64,000 nt of DNA, taken from Imbricaverruca yamaguchii (Eukaryota > Arthropoda > Thecostraca > Neoverrucidae). Below are positions 57,191 through 64,000 of this stretch, one piece after another. Positions within the stretch are counted from its first letter, which is position 1. Each line of letters starts with the position of its first letter. The stretch spans positions 69,501 through 133,500 of the forward strand of contig JAOTOL010001286.1 in NCBI GenBank assembly GCA_034440575.1. Direction: 5' to 3'. The notes beneath the pieces were generated by a model. The model ran no database searches. It worked only from the letters and a program-made list of their open reading frames with translations, and was not told the DNA's origin. The position numbers and the translations under genes were made by a program.

Positions 57191-60100
57191 GACCAGATGT
57201 ATCCTCGCTCCTCCGGCCAAAAACCGAGAGGGCCATTTCTATCCTCGTATGAACCTAAAGGGCCATTTATACCCTTGCAGAGCTGTTTTGCAATACGGAT
57301 TGCAAGACGGGACCTTATCAAAAATCGGAGGAGTGGCTTTTTAAGAAAAATGATCAAACTGTCCGAAAGTCCCATCCTAACTTAGGTTAAGCACACTTTA
57401 AGTACCCTTAATATGCCCTCAACATGGGTGAAAAGTGACATTTTGCCGACTTCGACCCCGAGCCACGCCCAGAAAGTCGAAAATCAAGTGGACCATTTGT
57501 ATCCTGGGTCGAACTTTTTTGGTTCTGACACATTATCCGTCCATATTTGGTGATAATGATACTCTTAGTAAATGATGCAGCTACTCACGGCGCATCTAAT
57601 GATGTTATCTAGGCTAGGTTAGGTTTTCAACTTTTTCGAAAATGTTGTGTTGAATGTTCAAAAATCAACGCCCACTTTTGAAAAACATTCCAAAAACATG
57701 TTTCCGTTAGTTTTTCTCGAGTTTTTGAACGTGCTTCTGATAGCCCGTGGCCTTTAGGTAGGTTAGGTTCAAAAATGATGCAAATGTTGATATTTGTCAA
57801 CGCTTGGGGGCACTTCAAATGTGTCAATGTTTTAGGAAAAAATTGTTTTGATTTTATTCTCAAAAGTTCCTTTTGTATTTTTTCCTACTAATTTTCGTGC
57901 ATTGCTTTGGTACGTGCAAATCGTGCACGGTACATTTTTGCACCCTGGACCCGAAATCCATCAATCCAAAGCACTTTTCCGAAAAAAATTTTACGTTTTG
58001 AAATATTTTCAGGCCTGCTCATGTTAATGTACCAAACTAATTGTTCTAACCTGTTGTGTTAGACGTAGAATAATGTGCTGATCACGAAAATGTACTTTAA
58101 TAAGAAATCGGATAATAACTTTTCAAGTTAATCAAAATGACTTATCCGAAAAAGTTGCATGAAATTACGAAGCGCCGTAACTTCCGTAATATGTACGCTA
58201 TGATGAAGATTTTCACATCAATTGATAGATCTCGTCCACCTCTAACTTTTGTGTATACAAATTCGAAATGGCCCCCACGGCTATGGCAAAAAGAGTTTGG
58301 AAACTTTTTTGGATTTTGAGTTTAAGAAAAAAATATTTTTCAAAATTTTCCAAACTATTTTTCGGAAGTAAATTGATGGGGAAGAGAAATATCAAAAAAT
58401 CAACTTTGTGAGAAAAAAAAATTTATATGGTCAAAAATTAGGAATGAATAAAATATTTAAGTTTTTCTAAAGTTTTTTGGGAAAATTCATACAAAGTTAT
58501 CATTTACAAAAGTATCGCACATCAATTCTGTATCGAAGACCTATCTAGAAATTTTCCTAAAATGCAAGATTTTCGACCTAGGAACACTTATATACACTCA
58601 TGTTTTACACTCAAGTTTTTAATCTATAGTTCGTTAGTGGTATAAGCAACTTAAATACTTCTTATGGTTTTCAATGCACAATTGATGTGTACTCCTTTTT
58701 GTAATGCATTATCTGTCAAAAAAGTAAAAACTTTAAACAGTACTTAAAAATATTCGAACATGTTTAAATATTTTTCGATCTTCCAGGGGAAATATTACTT
58801 TTTTGGGGATGTGATAGAGAAGTAAATGTGTTCAGAATTGATGCCCCTACAAAGTCTTTCAATTTCAGAAATATGGTCCCCCAATTTTGTCGTCCAGCTT
58901 AAGTGAACTTTACTCAAATTTTAAGTTCGAGAAAATGTGTTGTGAAATTTGTCTGTATTTTTATCGGCTTTACCCCATCACGGTGAACATTGGCTGTCTG
59001 GAATGTGTACATGGCAGAAGAATTCGGCCATCCAGGGCGAATCATTGGAAAAGCAGTAAGAGGATTTTTTTCAAAGTATTTCCAACTTTTTTCCTTGACA
59101 TAATTTTATAATACAAGTCATTTTTTCTAGACTTACCTCAACACGCTGACCTCAGAAAAGTTATTAATTTCACTCTAGCTTTGTAACTTTTCGAGATATG
59201 ACCGAAAAAAAATTATGCTTTTCCCCCTTTTTGACGATATGTAGAGGGGAAATTTTCAGATATTGGGGATATAAGTATTCAACAAAGGATGCCCTGATCA
59301 ATTGTCTATCAAACACATCCCTTGATATTTGTCCCTATCTGTGACTGATAAGGAGTTATTCGCGTTCTACAAAAACACTTAACTTATTCGAAAACACCTA
59401 ATTTTCTCAGAATGCTTATAACTCGAAAAGTCCTCGACGGATTTCGGATTTCCGCACACCAGTCGACGCACCGTGAAATATAGGTCCTGTGACATCTAAC
59501 TAGATGTGCTTAAAAACGGTTTTAAAGATTTCTCGGATGAAATCAAATCCTCATTGGTTTAACATGGGAAATTTTGAGTGACACTCAACCCTAAACTATT
59601 GAAGTAATCCAATATGAACCATCATTGGATGATAGACCTTCGCGAGCTCTATACACTCTGTAGAAATATTTTTCATATCTTGAAAAACATAGCCTGTAGG
59701 TGTACTTAAATTTTTGAAAATTTTGACAAATTCTAAGCTCACTCACCCATTACCTATGAAAGATGACCTACCATATACCACGAGTGAAATCATGCCCATT
59801 TCATTGGCTTTCGCATGGTGTACGAATATTGCAATTCTGTCGGTAACTTAGTCCTTAATCATGATTCGAGCGGGGTACGACCTGCCGTTGGCTTAACACG
59901 GACCCCCCTATTTTCGAACATTGAAACCTTAATAACTTTTAAAGTTACCGGTGGATTTTTAAGTACGAAATAATGAAGTGTAGCACTCCTTGAAAGGAAA
60001 TGATTTTCTGGAATTAAACTTTAAAAAAGTGAACTTAACTTTTGGGAACCGTGCTTAAAATTTCCCAAAATAATATTTTTTTCTTATATTTTTTCCCCGA

Positions 60101-60944
60101 TGCGCGGTACCAAAAAAAAACATGATTCCAACAAAATTTGCATCCTTAAGTCCAAAATTCGAACTTCCAGAGCCCAGGGATATATGGTCCCTTTGGTTCT
60201 TGGCAAAATTGGGGGTCGAATAACTCAAAAAGTTATTGACTTAAAGTGGTTCTGTTTTTCTTAGATAGATAGCCCAGATGGGGGGCAAGCTGTGTATATT
60301 ACTTATATTTGGCTTAAATGTAAGCAACAATACGAAAAAGACGTTACAAAGTGGCCCATAGGCTAACACACGAAAGTTTTTTTGAGTTTTCTCAGCCCCC
60401 TTATGTCCGAATTTGGATTTTCAAAAAAGAAAAGACTCCCCTTTCAATCCTCTATCAGATATTTTTTGATCCAAGTAAATCGGTTCAGTAGTATTTACTA
60501 GGTGCAACAGTGTACTTTCGTATTTCACTTGGTTGTTCAGTGTCTTGTAGGAGTGTTAGATACCCACATGAAAATTTTCAAAATCGCTAATCTTGAAAAC
60601 TCCTAAAATAATTGACCTAACCTAGAGTCAGTATTGACCACTGATCCTAACCTAGCAAAAAGTCTTAACCTGAGACTTTCAGTTCTCTCACAATTCGGGT
60701 TTTCATGTGAGGTCAAGTTGACTAAAAAGTGAAAACGGGTCAAAATGCAAAGGCCCTCAGGGGAAAACGTACCTGGGGAAACTTAATTTTATGCATTGAT
60801 CGTGCTCAGAATTGATTGCGCTACACATGCCTAATTACTTTTGGTGACCTCAGGTCATTCCAAACATGTTTTATTTCATGGGTTTTTCGAGGATACATTT
60901 GGTCCCGGACCTTTTCTGCGAGGATAGATATGGTCCCGAAAAGG
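57191..60944. other. AT-rich block without genes, bracketed by 77-bp repeats
   Basis: 3.75 kb with no frame longer than ~80 codons. Near its left end are phrases gaccagatgtatcctcg (57193) and ccatttctatcctcg (57233). Near its right end the same phrases appear inverted (cgaggatacatttggtcc at 60889, gcgaggatagatatggtcc at 60917). It may be a large non-autonomous insertion with inverted subterminal motifs. Scattered ttaggttaggt words occur (57612, 57757). Confidence 0.4.
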
Positions 60945-61060
60945 TCCCAATTCCCAATCAATAGGTGGGAGTAGGGAGTAGGTGTTTCGATGGCGACCGA
61001 CATGACAGGTCTTCAGTCTTTACAATCCCAATCAATAGGTGAGAGTAGGCGATGGGAATA
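60945..61060 (+). repeat. ~77-bp repeat, right pair
   Basis: Direct copy of 57064-57190, with cgatggcgaccgacatgaca at 60988 and the gtgggagtagggagtaggtg phrase at 60965. Confidence 0.85.
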
Positions 61061-62145
61061 TCTAAATAGGGTGACGTGCGAAGCCATCCGCACCAATGAA
61101 CCACTAGTCACAAACGGTCACAAACGTTAGTCGTGCGAGCCAAACACGAAATGCCAGGCCCATGCAGAATGCACAATGCACGATACGCTGAGACTGAGGT
61201 GATGAAGCAAGAGGGCGTTGTTTCCAGCTAGCAACACGAGTTGTATGACCAGGCTTATGCTCACTTCCAAGCTCACTCCGATTTGTAATCAGCCAGCCAT
61301 GTGGCGCAAATGGATCGAGTGCAGTAGGGTCACACTTTGAGCTAACATGTCGTCTTGAGTCGGCCGAACTGATCTGGAGATGCAGCTATAAACTAGCTGG
61401 TGAAGGGAGCGAGCGCCGGAGACGCCAGGAATCGAGCACACATCCGGTCATCAGTCACTGTCACCCCATAGCCCTGTTCGGCAAGCATCTAAACGGTGCA
61501 GTCGGTGCAGTCGGAACTATGACGTCACCCAGAACACAATTTTGCACCTGCAGTCGACAAATGTGACAGATGTAAGACATTTGTGGTGCAATTGCGGGCG
61601 CGGTGTTTAATCCCTGGCGAAAATCGTACTGGGTCGGCCCACTTTCATCTCCATTTTGTACGATTTGTAGCTCTATGGTTGTGGGGCATAGCTCCAGCTT
61701 AACCATGATTTAGAACCTTTGGCTACAACTTACGTTGATGAAGCGGATTAGGGTCAGCTGCTTCCTGCCTTCGTTCGGGTTTTTAATGATGCGTTTGGAA
61801 ACATGGATGAACGATTAGTCTGGGCGATGGGTGAAGATGGGTGGGTGATGGATGGTTATGCACAGTTAATATATACGTGTAGTTTTCGACATGGATGTCC
61901 GACATGGGCGTCCAGGGAAAAAAATAAAGGGAGCTACCGCGGCACCGTGGCACCTGACGTCTTCAATTCACGCATCTAATATTTTGTCATAAACAATAGG
62001 TAAATTTGCACTTTCAGGTAATTTGAATTAATTAAATTTCTGTTATTCAATGCAAGTTTTATATTTGCGACTAGCATGTGACAACTCATTTCCTCTGCAA
62101 ATACATACTTTTCAGTTGGTAGGAAAAATAATTCCAACAAGGCAA
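61061..62145. other. Unassigned sequence
   Basis: No gene or element recognised. A short direct repeat cggtgcagt occurs at 61494-61510. Confidence 0.4.
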
Positions 62146-62680
62146 GTTGGACCTGTGAGCACTGCAAGGTCATTAGACTCATCAGTGGACTAGGTAACTT
62201 AGAACACGTGGAAAGTCTTATGGCATTATATATGTACTTACTGAAGTATAGGAGGTTAAGGAGTGATGTGACTGAAATGTACAAAATTATTAAAGGGCTA
62301 GATCAGGTCAATCTGAATGATCCTATTTAGCCTATGGGAGTCATCAATCCATGTTAGTTGGTTCTTGGTTTTACGACACATCGACCGTTGAGTCATGTAG
62401 CGTCGCCAATCTCACGCCGATTGGTCGCGGGCGAAGAGTAGCGACAGGCGAGACACGCACCCACAACCTTTCGATCGTGAGACGAGTAACTTACCCCCAG
62501 ACCACTCGTCCCCCATCAATCCATGTTAGACAAATCAAGTTGTAAGACAGTAAAGCTACAACAGGTCTTCAGGCAAAGGGTTGTTGCTAAGTGGAATAGA
62601 CTGCCTGCTGGTGCTGTGGGGGTCCCTCATTAACTGCATTTAAAAGTCGGGTGGACAAATTTTTAGGCTGGACATTTAAT
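62146..62680 (+). pseudogene. LINE-D C-terminal fragment, interrupted by SINE-A
   Basis: The plus strand reads, across frameshifts, like the C-terminal tail of a CR1-type LINE ORF2: a LLKYRRLRSDVTEMYKIIKG block near 62240, then, after the SINE, RVVAKWNRLPAGAV near 62580 and a TAFKSRVDKFLGW-type end near 62640. No reverse transcriptase core is present. The frame across the SINE insertion is continuous once the insertion and one duplication are removed. The minus-strand 102-codon frame over it is a shadow. Confidence 0.75.
62358..62513 (-). mobile_element. SINE-A, tRNA-derived, copy 3, with perfect target duplication
   Basis: 156 bp flanked by a perfect 16-bp direct repeat catcaatccatgttag (62342-62357 and 62514-62529), which fixes both ends. 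The tRNA-like head is at the right (minus strand: gggacgagtggtctgggggt, then gaaaggttgtgggtgcgtgt). The tail ends in ccaagaaccaa without the ggatcgctgtag extension seen in copies 1 and 2. Confidence 0.93.
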
Positions 62681-64000
62681 TTTGGGAATTCTGTTCGAAT
62701 TAGTGGTGGATGACATGATATTTTTGATGTTAGTGTGCATGGTCCAGGCCCCTTTAGGTAGGCAATGGTGGAGTTGGCAAATTATTGATAGGGTACTTGA
62801 TCCACATGTATGTTGTGCAGGATCCAATGAATAGGGCTTGATAGGTATGGTAAGCATGGATGCTATGTGGGACATAGCATCCATAACAACTGAAGGGGCT
62901 TGGGTTTCGGTGATGTAGCGGAACATTATGGAAAAGAGAGAACAAAGTAACATAACCTAGCCTAGAGGTTGGGAGCTGCGTTAGTAGAAATTGCAAAATG
63001 GTAGAGGAAAAATATTGTAAAAAATGGAACATTTTCCCACTACCTTGATCTAAAAATGCAAATTAAAAAGCATAACCAAACCTAGCATAATTTGATTTGG
63101 AAGAAATTAAATATTTTTTATTGTGAAAAATGTCACCAAAAATGTGGAAATCTTACAACCTTAAAAAGTTTAGCCTAACCTAACACAACCTAACCAGTTT
63201 GTTTGCTTCATGGTGGTACGATATGTGCAAAACCTGCATTGTGGATACCTTAAGGTGCAATAAAACTAATGACTGGAAGGCATCTATTCAGAAACCAGGG
63301 GTGTCCCTCTGCATGCACTATTTCAGAATAACTGTGTGCACCATCTGTTCAGCAGGTTTTTTTTTCAGCTGAATTCAGAACATTGTTATTGAAATTATTG
63401 ACAATCTTTTTCCTGTGGAGTGCCACCCAACATCACCCTTACACTTCAGCACAATGGGCATGTTGTGATGGTTGCCTCTATTGTATGGCTGATGGAATAC
63501 CTTATCATTATCACAAAAGAAGTCAACAACTTCTGGTTAAAGCTTAAACAGTTAAACATTGAAGTTTAAACAGTGCATATCTTGCTCATATTTAGTTTCT
63601 GAAGAAACGGTAGGTGCTGATGCTAGGAAAGCTTCAGCAAGTCAAGTCCATGCCATTTTATCATTTGTGCTCATGGGCTTCTATAGAAAAACCAGATAAT
63701 TACCCTAGTTCTCTTCAAGAAAACTGCTCTTAATTTCCATTTCTTAATATTTTCTTTTTATTGCACTTCATTTTTTAAAATACCTATTGTATTGGGGCAC
63801 CAGGTGTCCCTTTCCCTCCAATGGTTGGCACACCTTCTTTTGTACTACCTAGTGCACTTGATGCACCTCTGGTTGTATGCTAATGAGAGCCCTGTACTTC
63901 TGACTTTGGAAAGGACAATAACAGTTTGCAGGTGCCATATTTCCAGAAATAAAATCCTGAGCCAATGGTACCATTTCCACATTAACAATTTTCAGGCCAG
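62681..64000. other. Unassigned AT-rich sequence
   Basis: I see no gene. A few cctaacctaac words occur near 63170-63200 (TTAGG on the other strand), with no array. Confidence 0.4.

Overview
This is a non-coding-dominated window from an animal nuclear genome, most likely an arthropod and plausibly a decapod crustacean. The basis is the mix of several non-LTR retrotransposon families (APE endonuclease + reverse transcriptase, one with RNase H), tRNA-derived SINEs, TTAA-flanked and hAT-like DNA elements, TTAGG-flavoured simple sequence, and very dense micro- and minisatellites. There are no bacterial operons, rRNA genes, convincing functional tRNA genes or CRISPR arrays. The species assignment is inference.

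Layout: 0-7 kb holds a retrotransposon tail, a pair of oppositely oriented degenerate minisatellites around a TTAGG-like core, a 21-bp minisatellite, the first of three TTAA-flanked ~0.8-kb elements, and a very old decayed satellite. 7.2-10.3 kb is a decayed CR1/Jockey-type LINE (LINE-B, minus strand). 11.5-12.3 kb is the second TTAA element. 18.4-26.1 kb is a head-to-tail pair of LINE-A copies: a 5'-truncated RNase H/3'UTR piece, then a nearly complete copy with an intact 1238-codon ORF2. 27.8-30.8 kb has a MITE-like element, a 236-bp near-perfect palindrome and a SINE. 32.2-36.0 kb is a hAT-like element with a perfect 8-bp target duplication that carries a decayed CR1-like LINE (LINE-C). 38.9-42.4 kb has two SINE-A copies and the third TTAA element.

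The part most likely to be host coding sequence is on the minus strand at 45.9-56.9 kb. Four short exons with plausible splice sites and fully compatible phases give the last ~214 residues of an unrecognised low-complexity protein ending in a TGA stop. The 3.7-kb array of ~37-bp repeats at 46.0-49.7 kb starts exactly at the 3' splice site of the last exon, and each unit repeats that acceptor and the first exon bases. A second, more diverged minisatellite abuts the acceptor of the preceding exon and resembles that exon's edge. Splice-acceptor-seeded minisatellites that offer dozens of decoy acceptors are the most unusual thing in the window.

57-64 kb is AT-rich, has no convincing genes, and contains a ~3.8-kb block bracketed by ~77-bp repeats and a LINE fragment interrupted by a SINE with a perfect 16-bp target duplication.
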